Origin: SIG455 sp045659025
GTDB taxonomy: Bacteria > Bacillota > Clostridia > UMGS1810
Reading direction: 5' to 3'
Assembly: GCA_045659025.1 (NCBI GenBank)
Contig: JAZOWA010000035.1
Location: forward strand, 1-27,425
Length of the DNA: 27,425 nt
How positions within the stretch are numbered: the stretch's first letter is position 1; the number at the start of each line of letters is the position of its first letter. Shown one piece after another: positions 6,971 to 15,010 of this stretch. The translations under genes were made by a program, and so were the position numbers. The notes under the pieces are model-generated. The model saw only the letters and a program-made list of their open reading frames with translations. It was not told where the DNA came from and made no database searches.

Positions 6971-8626
6971 TTATTCACCGAAAATACCCTCTAACTTCTC
7001 TTTTGCAAATTTATATCGATCAGTTTCTTCGATTTTTATTATATACGTCTCCACATCGGTTTTATCCATATCAAGAATATATCTCTTACCCGAAGGGCTG
7101 TGTCTGCCAAGCAATACACCTCTGCCAAAGGTTATTTTGCCCGTGGCAGAAAGAAGTCTTACACCGGTGGGCTCACAAGCCGAGATGTTGATTGATGTGA
7201 AATCAAATCCCGCTCCACCCTGCTTTTTGTATGTGCCTGAAAACTCAGCAGAAGAAGACACTCCGTTAACCGATTTTCCCAGTACCGCCACAGTATCACC
7301 GCTCTTCAAATCAATCGAGGACTCCACACTCCACTCGGAGAGGTTTCCACCCTTTGATATGGTGAGAACCGTTCTGTCGGTAAAGGATTTTTTGTCCATA
7401 GCGTGATTGCCCTTGGTGGAAAGTGACACATAGGTTTCTCTGCTTCCGTCCCTGATATCCGCCGACACAAATACCGCATTACACACATTATCCGTATCGC
7501 CGATATTAAACCGCATCTCAAGTGCAGCAGGGAGCATATTATTGGTATATACAGCGACAAGTCTTGCGCTGATAATCTTACCGTCGTGTTCGCCGATTAT
7601 GGCATATACGTCACTAAACACAATATCGTCACTGATGCGTCTGGAAAGTTCGCTCATATCTTTGAAAAGTTCTCTGCAGACCGTATCGGATTTTTTGACC
7701 ATTATCTCGTCCGTCAGCGCAATATCAAGGATTGCAGGGATACGCTTTTTGAGGTCTTCGCCGTCAAATCCAAAACGGAAAGTCTTTCCCCGTACCGTTT
7801 TGCCGTTTAAGGTGTATTCCTCTTTGCCCAGATATTTGCCATAAGATGCTGAAAACAATCTGTCTGCTTGCTTGCTGATGGATTTGATGCTCTTATCAGT
7901 AAGAATTTCTGACATGGGAAAAATGGTGGAATACGATATGTCTGCCGTATCGGATACGGTATCTTTATAAAGTGCTTTACGAAAACCGCTGTTATTCCAT
8001 TTAGCCCCATAATCCTTGGTGTTTACTGTCCAGTACTCACCAAAAAGTTCACGGATATTAAATCCCGCCTCGTCCTCATTAAGATATGCGCTCATGGTGA
8101 AGAAGGGATTATCCCCATCAGCAAATTCAGTGGTCAGGGATGCTTCTTTGAACTTACTCATAATCTGACCGTTGCCTTTAACAGAAACGCCTGTGGCAAG
8201 GCCCTTGGAATCTGCCGTGATATCCGCCGCAAACTCTGCAGATACGTCAGGAGCAGTAAACAAATCAAAACCGAAAAGGGATTTGGTGATTCTCGCCCTC
8301 TCGTTTGCCATTGACTTTACTGTATCTTCAATGGTGTTTGACACATAGAGCCTCGGATTAAGACGTACTATAAGGGGAGTCTTTATAAGCATAAGCAATA
8401 TAAGTGCCGACAAAATGGCAACACCAATAAAGGCCTGCTTCCGTGTGGGTGGAGCAAACCTCTTCTTCTCCCTCTGCTTTCTCGCGCGTCTTCTTCGACT
8501 CTTGGTGATACGTTCCACACGGGCCTTCTCAAGATCGGAGATTTCTTCGGGAGTGTATATATTATCAAGGGGTATTCCGTAGAGATTATCCCTTATACCT
8601 TTTTCGGTGGTATTTGTCTTTGCCAC
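6971..8626 (-). CDS. Unrecognised single-span membrane protein with large outside domain
   Basis: I do not recognise a family. The 551-aa protein has a charged cytoplasmic head of about 65 residues, with a dense basic patch around 40-57. A single membrane helix follows at about 66-84 (FIGVAILSALILLMLIKTP). The remaining roughly 460 residues are hydrophilic and likely outside the cell. They are rich in alternating short hydrophobic segments suggesting beta structure, and have few cysteines. Positive-inside charge supports N-in topology. The start is GTG at 8626 with AGGTG 5-6 nt upstream. It lies 25 bp behind the SGNH hydrolase and 1 bp ahead of bioY, so it is firmly inside the operon. An envelope role is plausible but unproven. 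Confidence 0.75.
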   Translation of the reverse strand: MAKTNTTEKGIRDNLYGIPLDNIYTPEEISDLEKARVERITKSRRRRARKQREKKRFAPPTRKQAFIGVAILSALILLMLIKTPLIVRLNPRLYVSNTIEDTVKSMANERARITKSLFGFDLFTAPDVSAEFAADITADSKGLATGVSVKGNGQIMSKFKEASLTTEFADGDNPFFTMSAYLNEDEAGFNIRELFGEYWTVNTKDYGAKWNNSGFRKALYKDTVSDTADISYSTIFPMSEILTDKSIKSISKQADRLFSASYGKYLGKEEYTLNGKTVRGKTFRFGFDGEDLKKRIPAILDIALTDEIMVKKSDTVCRELFKDMSELSRRISDDIVFSDVYAIIGEHDGKIISARLVAVYTNNMLPAALEMRFNIGDTDNVCNAVFVSADIRDGSRETYVSLSTKGNHAMDKKSFTDRTVLTISKGGNLSEWSVESSIDLKSGDTVAVLGKSVNGVSSSAEFSGTYKKQGGAGFDFTSINISACEPTGVRLLSATGKITFGRGVLLGRHSPSGKRYILDMDKTDVETYIIKIEETDRYKFAKEKLEGIFGE

Positions 8627-8651
8627 TATGGCACCTCATTCGTTTTTAATA

Positions 8652-9275
8652 TCAGTTTGCTTTCTCTGCCCTCACGGCAGAGATAATCTCACCAGCCAGA
8701 GCGTCATACCCTTCCTGAGTGAAATGCACGCCATCAGGACGAAGAAGGTCTTTCTTCTGCTCCGATACAGTATACAAATCAATCACGGAGAGATTGTATT
8801 TATCTGCTATTTCCAAAGCTGCTTTATTACGCGCCTTTACCCTCTCAAGTCTTGCCTCATTGGCAACACAGGTGGTAAGCACAATATAAAGGGGTACATT
8901 AGGGAATTTCTCCAAAAGGAACTTCACCATATCCTCATAGTACTTGCCGTATTCTTCCTCATCATTTAAGTGGAAGCCGTGGAGACCGTTATTGAAAAGG
9001 ATTCTCTCAATGCAGGGGAGCTGGGCAGCAAAGAGGGAGATGCCGTCTTTGAAGAAGGGATTATCCAATCCCTTGGATGTGCCGAAACCGTCAAAGAGAA
9101 TCTCGCCTTTGGTAAGATATGTGCCTGTAGTCCTCGTCTTGCAGGAGATGGAATCACCTATATAGAAAACTCGTCTGCTATCTGCATTATCTGTGTTCTC
9201 TATCCAGGTGTTATCCCATTCATATCTTTCAAATCTGGTCTTTCTGTCTTCTGTTTCGTATGTAAAGGTTGACAT
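8652..9275 (-). CDS. SGNH/GDSL-family hydrolase
   Basis: The 207-aa protein has the GDSL block I motif YIGDSIS with nucleophile S42. A block III Asn-containing segment, NNGLHG, is near 95-100, and the C-terminal block V pair D181/H184 is in PDGVHF. The family includes lipases, carbohydrate esterases and acyl-protein thioesterases. Without a signal peptide this one is probably cytoplasmic, and the neighbouring sugar mutarotase makes deacetylation of a sugar a reasonable but unproven role. The segment before the GDS motif (about 35 residues) is longer than in minimal SGNH enzymes. The ATG at 9275 is preceded by AGAGG. Confidence 0.82.
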   Translation of the reverse strand: MSTFTYETEDRKTRFERYEWDNTWIENTDNADSRRVFYIGDSISCKTRTTGTYLTKGEILFDGFGTSKGLDNPFFKDGISLFAAQLPCIERILFNNGLHGFHLNDEEEYGKYYEDMVKFLLEKFPNVPLYIVLTTCVANEARLERVKARNKAALEIADKYNLSVIDLYTVSEQKKDLLRPDGVHFTQEGYDALAGEIISAVRAEKAN

Positions 9276-9307
9276 ATTAAAACCTCTTTCTTACATGATG
9301 TGATTAT

Positions 9308-10270
9308 TTATCTGAAAAAGTTGAATCTCACAGAATGGCTTCTGCTCTCGCCCTCAGCAAGGAATTGCAAAATGCCCTTTTCCCGCATTACGTCTCTGCC
9401 ATCGGGAAAGCAGTTGCCGGGCTCAAGACCCATTACATAATCATACTCGCCCATCTGTTTCCACTGGGTGAAACAGGGAAGTTCGTCGGTGGAGTAAATC
9501 ATCTTGACACCCTTTGCAATATCGGGATTATACACAGAGATTTCTGCTACGCCCTCCATCTTGTGATAGAAGCACATCTCCTCATAATCCTGCTGGGGTT
9601 TTTCTGCGTCAAGGCAAGTAGCAATGCCGTCTTTAGCATGGTCATTGCGGGGGGTAATCTCGGTGGAGGGGATTTTAATCTCCGTATTCTCGGAAAGAAG
9701 CGGATAACCCATATTGCAATGATACAACATCTCAAAAGGCGTCTCGGATGAACCTATATTGGTAACGGTATCAAGCATTATAATCTCGTCTCTGTCAAGG
9801 GGCACTATGTATTCCCTCTCAAGAACAAGTTTGCGTGAAAACATTGCCGCATCGCGGATGATTGCCTTGATATGAATACCGCCCTCTGCTATACAATGGC
9901 CGAAGCTCTCGCAAGGGGTGTTGGAGATTGTGCCGTGGAGAGGCAACTCCTCTCCGTTATCCGTGCAGGGGCTACCAACCGCAGTGAGACCACAGGTGGT
10001 GATGAAACCTGCGGTGAAAGACTTCAAAAAGCCTGCGCCAACACCGTCATAATACTGGGGTGCTACATATCCGCAGGGCGAAAAATATCCGTAGTTATCT
10101 CCGCCAAAGGTGAGGCGGGAGATATCTGCGCATCTGTCTAACGACACCCAGAATTCCAATCCTCTGCCGTTGCGGACAAAAAGCATACGCATACCGTCGC
10201 CCTTACCGCCGGTAAGACGCATCTCCTCTACTCCGTACAGCTGCAATGGATTGCCCATATATTTATTCAT
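9308..10270 (-). CDS. DUF4432 aldose-1-epimerase-like sugar mutarotase
   Basis: The 320-aa protein matches the DUF4432 branch of the galactose-mutarotase-like fold. Recognisable features are GRGLEFWVSLDRCADISRL near 35-52, a stretch around CGLTAVGSPC..GEELPLHG near 92-115, and LLYHCNMGYP-like sequence near residue 185 (MLYHCNMGYPLL). Members bind sugars or interconvert anomers; the exact sugar is unknown. It is the promoter-proximal gene of the five-gene minus run and is followed after 32 bp by the SGNH hydrolase. The ATG at 10270 has AAAGGGG upstream. Confidence 0.82.
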   Translation of the reverse strand: MNKYMGNPLQLYGVEEMRLTGGKGDGMRMLFVRNGRGLEFWVSLDRCADISRLTFGGDNYGYFSPCGYVAPQYYDGVGAGFLKSFTAGFITTCGLTAVGSPCTDNGEELPLHGTISNTPCESFGHCIAEGGIHIKAIIRDAAMFSRKLVLEREYIVPLDRDEIIMLDTVTNIGSSETPFEMLYHCNMGYPLLSENTEIKIPSTEITPRNDHAKDGIATCLDAEKPQQDYEEMCFYHKMEGVAEISVYNPDIAKGVKMIYSTDELPCFTQWKQMGEYDYVMGLEPGNCFPDGRDVMREKGILQFLAEGESRSHSVRFNFFR

Positions 10271-10316
10271 AGAAATACCCCTTTCGGTTTCCTGTAATTA
10301 ATAAGGTTATGATATA

Positions 10317-10344
10317 AGTATATCACAATTTGAAATATGTTCAA
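10317..10344 (-). promoter_or_regulatory. Promoter of the DUF4432-SGNH-bioY-nicotinamidase run
   Basis: TTGAAC (10339-10344) and TATACT (10317-10322) are separated by 16 bp, about 47 nt upstream of the first ATG at 10270 and just past the trpB terminator. Confidence 0.55.
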
Positions 10345-10354
10345 GAAAAACATA

Positions 10355-10386
10355 TAAAAAACGGACTTTGAATTTTCAAAGTCCGT
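10355..10386 (-). terminator. Intrinsic terminator after trpB
   Basis: A 12-bp perfect stem (10361-10372 / 10375-10386) is followed on the minus strand by TTTTTTAT. It isolates trpB from the run downstream. Confidence 0.9.
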
Positions 10387-10392
10387 TCGTTT

Positions 10393-11613
10393 TTATCTTA
10401 TGCCGTAGTTCTCTATGATATAGTCCATATCCTTATCGCCTCGACCTGAGAGGTTGATGAGGATTGAGCCCTTGCCCATTTCCTTGGCAAGTTTCATACC
10501 ATAAGCAACCGCGTGAGCACTCTCTATAGCAGGGATGATGCCTTCAAGACGTGCAAGGGTGTAGAACGCATCTATGGTCTCGTCATCGGAGATTACATCG
10601 TATTTTACTCTGCCTGAGGTGTGCAAGAATGCGTGTTCGGGACCTGATGAGGGGTAGTCAAGACCGCTTGCTACTGAATATACAGGAGCGGGTTCGCCGT
10701 TCTCGTCTTTGAGCATAATGCTGTTGAAACCGTGCATAATGCCCTCTGTACCGTACTTGAGACTTGCTGCGTGGTCGCCAAGCTTAGGGCCTCTGCCCAA
10801 AGGCTCTACACCATAGATGTCAACGGGGTCATTCAAAAAGCCTGAGAACATACCCATGGCATTGGAACCACCGCCAACACAAGCAACTACTGCGTCGGGG
10901 AGTTCACCCGTCATTGAAACAAACTGGTCTCTCGCCTCAATACCCACAACACTCTGGAAATCTCTTACCATCATGGGGAAGGGATGAGGACCTACAACAG
11001 AGCCGATACAATACATTGAATTCTTATAGTCTTTGCTATACGCCTCAAAAGCCGCGTCAACCGCCTCTTTCAAAGTAGCAAGACCGTGGGTAACCTCTAC
11101 TACATTGGCACCGAGAATCTTCATTCTGGCTACATTGGGCGCCTGCTTCTTGATATCAACAGAACCCATATAAATATCACATTCCAAGCCGAAATATGCA
11201 GCGGCAGTAGCCATGGCAACACCGTGCTGACCTGCACCTGTCTCGGCGATAACTTTCTTCTTGCCCATATACTTGGCAAGGAGCACCTCGCCCATACAAT
11301 GATTGAGCTTATGAGCACCGGTGTGGTTGAGGTCTTCTCTCTTCACATAAAGCTGAACACCGTTGCCGATACTTGCAGACAATCTCTCAAGATATGACAC
11401 GGGAGTGGGTCTGCCCTGAAACTCCTTGCGGATTTTGCGGAGCTCCGCTATGAACTTGCTGGATTTGCAAATAGTGAAATATGCCTCGGTTATCTCGTCC
11501 ATGGCCTTTTTGAGATCCGCATCAATATAGGATCCGCCGAATTTACCATAGTAGCCATTGGCATCAGGATAGTTCTTAAAATAATTATCAAATTCTATTC
11601 CGTTAATCTTCAT
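10393..11613 (-). CDS. trpB: Tryptophan synthase beta chain (standalone)
   Basis: TrpB joins indole and serine to make tryptophan using PLP. The 406-aa protein is of TrpB1 length. The PLP lysine is K102 in HTGAHKLNH, where most TrpB have HKIN(N). The phosphate-binding loop is GGGSNAMG at 247-254, and SGRGDKD lies near the C-terminus. No trpA or other trp gene adjoins it, so it may serve indole salvage or partner a distant TrpA. The ATG at 11613 has GGAGGT 7 nt upstream. An in-frame TTG eight codons earlier lacks such a site. A T-box leader and consensus promoter lie upstream, indicating induction when tRNA-Trp is uncharged. Confidence 0.95.
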   Translation of the reverse strand: MKINGIEFDNYFKNYPDANGYYGKFGGSYIDADLKKAMDEITEAYFTICKSSKFIAELRKIRKEFQGRPTPVSYLERLSASIGNGVQLYVKREDLNHTGAHKLNHCMGEVLLAKYMGKKKVIAETGAGQHGVAMATAAAYFGLECDIYMGSVDIKKQAPNVARMKILGANVVEVTHGLATLKEAVDAAFEAYSKDYKNSMYCIGSVVGPHPFPMMVRDFQSVVGIEARDQFVSMTGELPDAVVACVGGGSNAMGMFSGFLNDPVDIYGVEPLGRGPKLGDHAASLKYGTEGIMHGFNSIMLKDENGEPAPVYSVASGLDYPSSGPEHAFLHTSGRVKYDVISDDETIDAFYTLARLEGIIPAIESAHAVAYGMKLAKEMGKGSILINLSGRGDKDMDYIIENYGIR

Positions 11614-11655
11614 TACAATTACCTCCGATATATTCAATATAAATTATGCATGTGC

Positions 11656-11694
11656 TCATCTGTGGCAACGCCATCGTTTAGTCAAAAGTTCCAT
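11656..11694 (-). CDS. Possible 12-codon leader peptide between T-box and trpB
   Basis: The ATG at 11694 lies 6 nt behind a perfect GGAGG and encodes MELLTKRWRCHR before TGA at 11656-11658. It starts 18 nt past the T-box terminator and ends 42 nt before the trpB start. It contains one Trp codon. The strong ribosome site is the main support; no homology is known, and no attenuator hairpin is obvious behind it. Confidence 0.35.
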   Translation of the reverse strand: MELLTKRWRCHR

Positions 11695-11711
11695 ATTTAA
11701 CCTCCGAAAAA

Positions 11712-11745
11712 CAAAAAAGTCCCTGACAGTTGGTACTGTCAAGGA
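11712..11745 (-). terminator. T-box leader terminator
   Basis: A 12-bp stem, GTCCTTGACAGT with ACTGTCAGGGAC, encloses ACCA and is followed by TTTTTTG on the minus strand. It contains one U-G wobble. It lies directly downstream of the T-box core, as expected for the terminator conformation. Confidence 0.9.
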
Positions 11746-11975
11746 CGAATAATCAATATCCGCGGTGCCACCTTGAATTCACGGAAACCCCGTGCGCTTT
11801 GTAAAGTACTATCATACCTTCGGCTTATAACGCAAGCCACTCGTCGGCGCATTTGACGCCGCCCTCAGCAGTCCATATTACTCAGGCGGTCCTGCGGAAC
11901 TCACACCATAATCCGCTCGCTCTTAAAACCGGGGTCTGACTTTTTTCTGCTTCAACGGTTTGTATATCACAAATT
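11712..11975 (-). promoter_or_regulatory. T-box leader controlling trpB
   Basis: The minus strand carries the T-box core AAGGTGGCACCGCGG at about 11760-11774, followed by a terminator hairpin and U-run. Upstream lie several hairpins expected of stems I to III, including GGCG/CGCC (around 11850), GGCTT/AAGCC (around 11825) and CACGG/CCGTG (around 11790). The stem I region holds AGCGAGCGGATTATGGTG, then a pairing of CCGCC with GGCGG. The loop between these contains UGG (11873-11875) followed by A, a good candidate for a Trp specifier codon. Binding of uncharged tRNA-Trp would favour the antiterminator and trpB expression. The T-box call is firm; the specifier assignment is inferred by eye. Confidence 0.92.
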
Positions 11976-11981
11976 TACTTC

Positions 11982-12010
11982 ATTATAGCATCGTAAATAT
12001 TATATGTCAA
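11982..12010 (-). promoter_or_regulatory. Consensus sigma-A promoter of the T-box/trpB transcript
   Basis: Perfect TTGACA (12005-12010), 17-bp spacer, perfect TATAAT (11982-11987). It lies in the 3' gap just after the metH stop, so trpB is transcribed independently of metH. Transcription should begin near 11975. Confidence 0.9.
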
Positions 12011-12020
12011 GGGTTTTTTG

Positions 12021-14417
12021 TCAGGCAAGAATTTCCTCTGCATAACGTACGGTCTCCATTGCGTCTCGGCAATATTTATCCGCACCCATTACATCCGCAT
12101 ACCCCTGAGTAAGCACCGCACCACCTACTGCCGTCTTGCAATCAGGATTGGTCTGCTTGACAAGGCGAACGGTTTCTTCCATAGCGGGCACAGTGGTGGT
12201 CATAAGTGCACTGAGTGCCACTATCCTGGCACCCGTCTCGGTCATCTTATCAACAATCACCTGCGGGGGTACATCCTTACCCAAGTCTATAACATTGAAA
12301 CCGTAGTTCTCCAAAAGGAGTTTCACGATGTTCTTACCTATATCGTGGATATCGCCTTCGACTGTGGCGATTATAATGGTGCCGTCATACCTTGTGGCAG
12401 ATGTCTTACCCGACATAAAGGATTTGATCACCTCAAAGGCGGATTTGGCGGATTCTGCACTCATAAGAAGCTGGGGAAGGTACGTCCTGCCCTCTTCAAA
12501 GCCCTTGCCCACGATATTGAGTGCAGGAATAATCTCATTTTGCACAACATCAAGGGGTTCAGCAGTAGCAAGGAGTTCCTTTGTAATACGGGCGGACTCT
12601 TCCTTAAAGCCCTTTATTACTGCATATTGAAGGTCACTCTTATACTCCGCCTCAGATTTTGATGCCTTGGCAGGAGTGGCAGACACAGTGGCAAAGCTAT
12701 CTGCATTGGCAATATAATCTGCGCAGTTATCATCCATATTGCGAAGAGCCTTGAAGGAATAATATGACTGCATCATAGCCGATGAGTAGGGATTCATTAT
12801 TGCGGCGGAAAGACCGTTATCCATAGCAAGAGTGAAGAATGTGCCGTTGACCGCATCTCTTGAAGGAAGACCAAAGGAAACATTTGATACACCAAGTAAG
12901 GTGTGGCATCCTATATCTCCCCTTATCATTTTAAGTGCATTTAATGTGACAGATGGGGAAGACGTGTCTGCGCTCACCGTCATAGCGAGGGTATCGAACA
13001 CGATATCCTTCTTATCTATTCCGTATGCCTTTGCAGTATTAAGAATCCTTTTTGCAATAGCCACTCTGCCCTCAGCAGTGTCGGGGATGCCGTTCTCATC
13101 AAGGGTGAGAGCAACTACTACGCCACCGTATTTTTTGACCAGGGGGAATATCTCCGACATACTCTCTGCCTTGCCGTTGACGGAGTTAATCATTGCTTTG
13201 CCGTTATATATGCGAAGTGCCTTCTCCATAGCCTTTGCATCGGCGGTGTCTATCTGCAAGGGAGTGCTCACCACACCCTGAAGTTCATACACCGCATCAC
13301 ACAGCATGGACACCTCATCTATATCGGGAAGACCTACATTCACATCTAAAATATGAACACCCTTCTCCTCCTGGTTGACACCTTCATTCAGAATATATCC
13401 CATATCACCTTCGATAAGGGCCTGTTTGAATCGTTTCTTACCTGTGGGGTTAATCCTCTCGCCCACAAGAAGAGGAACCCTGCCAAACTCTGCCACCTCT
13501 GCATAAGAGGACACCACCGTAAAGTTCTTTGGCTCTATGGGTTTGGGGAGAATATCCCTGCTTTTTGAAGTAAGAAGGGAGATGTGCCGGGGAGTGGTGC
13601 CACAGCAACCACCCGTAATACGCACACCATCTGCCATAAGATTTGCCACAGTATCAGCAAATTCATCGGGAGTGATATCAAATACCGTTTCGCCGTCTTC
13701 AAGCCTTGGGAGGCCTGCGTTGGGCTTTAATATAACAGGAACAGATGCGCGATACAAAAGTTCCCTGACTACGGGTATAAGCTGAACGGGGCCCAACGAG
13801 CAATTGGCACCGATACCATCTGCGCCCATACCCTCAAGCATGGCAACCATAGCAGAGGGGGTAGCACCCGTCATGAGTTTACCATCGGCACCATAGGCAT
13901 TGGATACAAGGACGGGAAGGTCACAATTCTCCTTGACCGCCAAAAGAGCCGCCTTGGTCTCGTAACTATCGTTCATGGTCTCGATAATTACAAGGTCCAC
14001 ACCGTATTTCACACCCAGTTTCACCGTCTTGGCAAAGAGGGAAACCGCGTCTTCAAAATCAAAATCACCCAAAGGACGAAGTAATCTGCCCGAGGGGCCA
14101 ATATCCAAAGCAACGAATTTGGGCTGAGTGCCACAACTTGCCTCTGCCGCCTTGCGGGCATTGGCAACAGCGCACCTTATGATATCATCAAGTTCGCTAT
14201 CGGAGAATTTGAGCCCGTTAGCACCGAAGGTATTGGTACACACCACGTTACTGCCTGCATCAAAGTATGCTTTGTGTATATCTGCAATTATATCGGGACG
14301 GGTGATATTCCACATCTCAGGGTGCTCACCACCCTTGAGACCGTGGCTCTGGAGCATCGTGCCCATACCACCGTCAAGATACACATTATTCGTATTCAAA
14401 AATTCACGAAAATTCAT
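12021..14417 (-). CDS. metH: Cobalamin-dependent methionine synthase lacking the reactivation domain
   Basis: MetH moves the methyl group from methyl-THF via cobalamin to homocysteine. Domains in order: homocysteine methyltransferase (1 to about 290) with zinc ligands C206, C271 and C272 (NCSLGP, GGCCGTTP); pterin-binding domain (about 315-560) starting LLVGERINPTGKKRF; B12 cap (about 595-670); and B12-binding domain with the cobalt-ligand motif DIHDIG at 689-694. At 798 aa it ends after the B12 domain and lacks the C-terminal AdoMet reactivation module of the roughly 1,200-aa enzyme. That module is supplied by the gene 13 bp upstream. The ATG at 14417 follows AGAGGTG. Confidence 0.95.
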   Translation of the reverse strand: MNFREFLNTNNVYLDGGMGTMLQSHGLKGGEHPEMWNITRPDIIADIHKAYFDAGSNVVCTNTFGANGLKFSDSELDDIIRCAVANARKAAEASCGTQPKFVALDIGPSGRLLRPLGDFDFEDAVSLFAKTVKLGVKYGVDLVIIETMNDSYETKAALLAVKENCDLPVLVSNAYGADGKLMTGATPSAMVAMLEGMGADGIGANCSLGPVQLIPVVRELLYRASVPVILKPNAGLPRLEDGETVFDITPDEFADTVANLMADGVRITGGCCGTTPRHISLLTSKSRDILPKPIEPKNFTVVSSYAEVAEFGRVPLLVGERINPTGKKRFKQALIEGDMGYILNEGVNQEEKGVHILDVNVGLPDIDEVSMLCDAVYELQGVVSTPLQIDTADAKAMEKALRIYNGKAMINSVNGKAESMSEIFPLVKKYGGVVVALTLDENGIPDTAEGRVAIAKRILNTAKAYGIDKKDIVFDTLAMTVSADTSSPSVTLNALKMIRGDIGCHTLLGVSNVSFGLPSRDAVNGTFFTLAMDNGLSAAIMNPYSSAMMQSYYSFKALRNMDDNCADYIANADSFATVSATPAKASKSEAEYKSDLQYAVIKGFKEESARITKELLATAEPLDVVQNEIIPALNIVGKGFEEGRTYLPQLLMSAESAKSAFEVIKSFMSGKTSATRYDGTIIIATVEGDIHDIGKNIVKLLLENYGFNVIDLGKDVPPQVIVDKMTETGARIVALSALMTTTVPAMEETVRLVKQTNPDCKTAVGGAVLTQGYADVMGADKYCRDAMETVRYAEEILA

Positions 14418-14430
14418 ATCGCACCTCTGA

Positions 14431-15009
14431 TTACTCCACGCCTACAAAAGCCGTTACCGACTTTGAGGGTGACATTATGTAACTGTCTCTTAAATATATA
14501 CCTATACGCTTTGTGCAATCAAGTAAATTGAATATATCCTTTTGTACCTTGAGTTCAAGGTCGCCGAAGCCGGGGCTGAACCGTGGGCGGAGTGTGCCAA
14601 ATTCCTCTGCCATCTCATTGCAGAAAACATCACAAAGAGCCTCTATCCTCTCAGCACCAATGGCTTGAATAATAAGAGCACGAGATGGGGATACCTCGGA
14701 GTATTTAAGGATGAGTCTGTCTATTCCCATACCCAAAGTAGCACCGAATACAATCACCGACTTACACCCCGAAAGATTTTTTGCAAGGGTGTGGGAGGTT
14801 ATTTTCATATCACCGATTATGCAGTCATCCCCAGACGATTTGAAAGGGAGATGTTCAAAGCACACCTTATAGGAAAGTTCGCTCTCAATCTCTGATATGG
14901 CGCTCTCCACCAGCCTGTCCACATCTGCAACCGCATCACGGCAGCGGGTATATCGCATAATCTCTCCCCTATCAAAGGGCGGGGGGGCATAGAATCTAAC
15001 CATTGACAT
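14431..15009 (-). CDS. Detached methionine synthase activation-domain protein
   Basis: The 192-aa protein corresponds to the AdoMet-binding reactivation domain of MetH, which reductively remethylates cob(II)alamin using S-adenosylmethionine. The family hallmark RFSPGFGDLELKVQ lies at about 142-155; intact MetH has R.SPGYGD at the AdoMet site. VIFGATLGMGIDRLI near residue 86 is typical of the detached Clostridia version. It sits between metF and metH, with 1 bp after the metF stop and 13 bp before metH, which supports function in trans with the truncated MetH. The ATG at 15009 has AGGT upstream; a second in-frame ATG two codons on is possible. Confidence 0.88.
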   Translation of the reverse strand: MSMVRFYAPPPFDRGEIMRYTRCRDAVADVDRLVESAISEIESELSYKVCFEHLPFKSSGDDCIIGDMKITSHTLAKNLSGCKSVIVFGATLGMGIDRLILKYSEVSPSRALIIQAIGAERIEALCDVFCNEMAEEFGTLRPRFSPGFGDLELKVQKDIFNLLDCTKRIGIYLRDSYIMSPSKSVTAFVGVE

Positions 15010-15010
15010 A

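Noticed and set aside
12018..12662. 214-codon open frame opposite metH
   Set aside because: It lies entirely antisense to the MetH B12-binding region and overlaps the trpB promoter side; no ribosome site or family resemblance.
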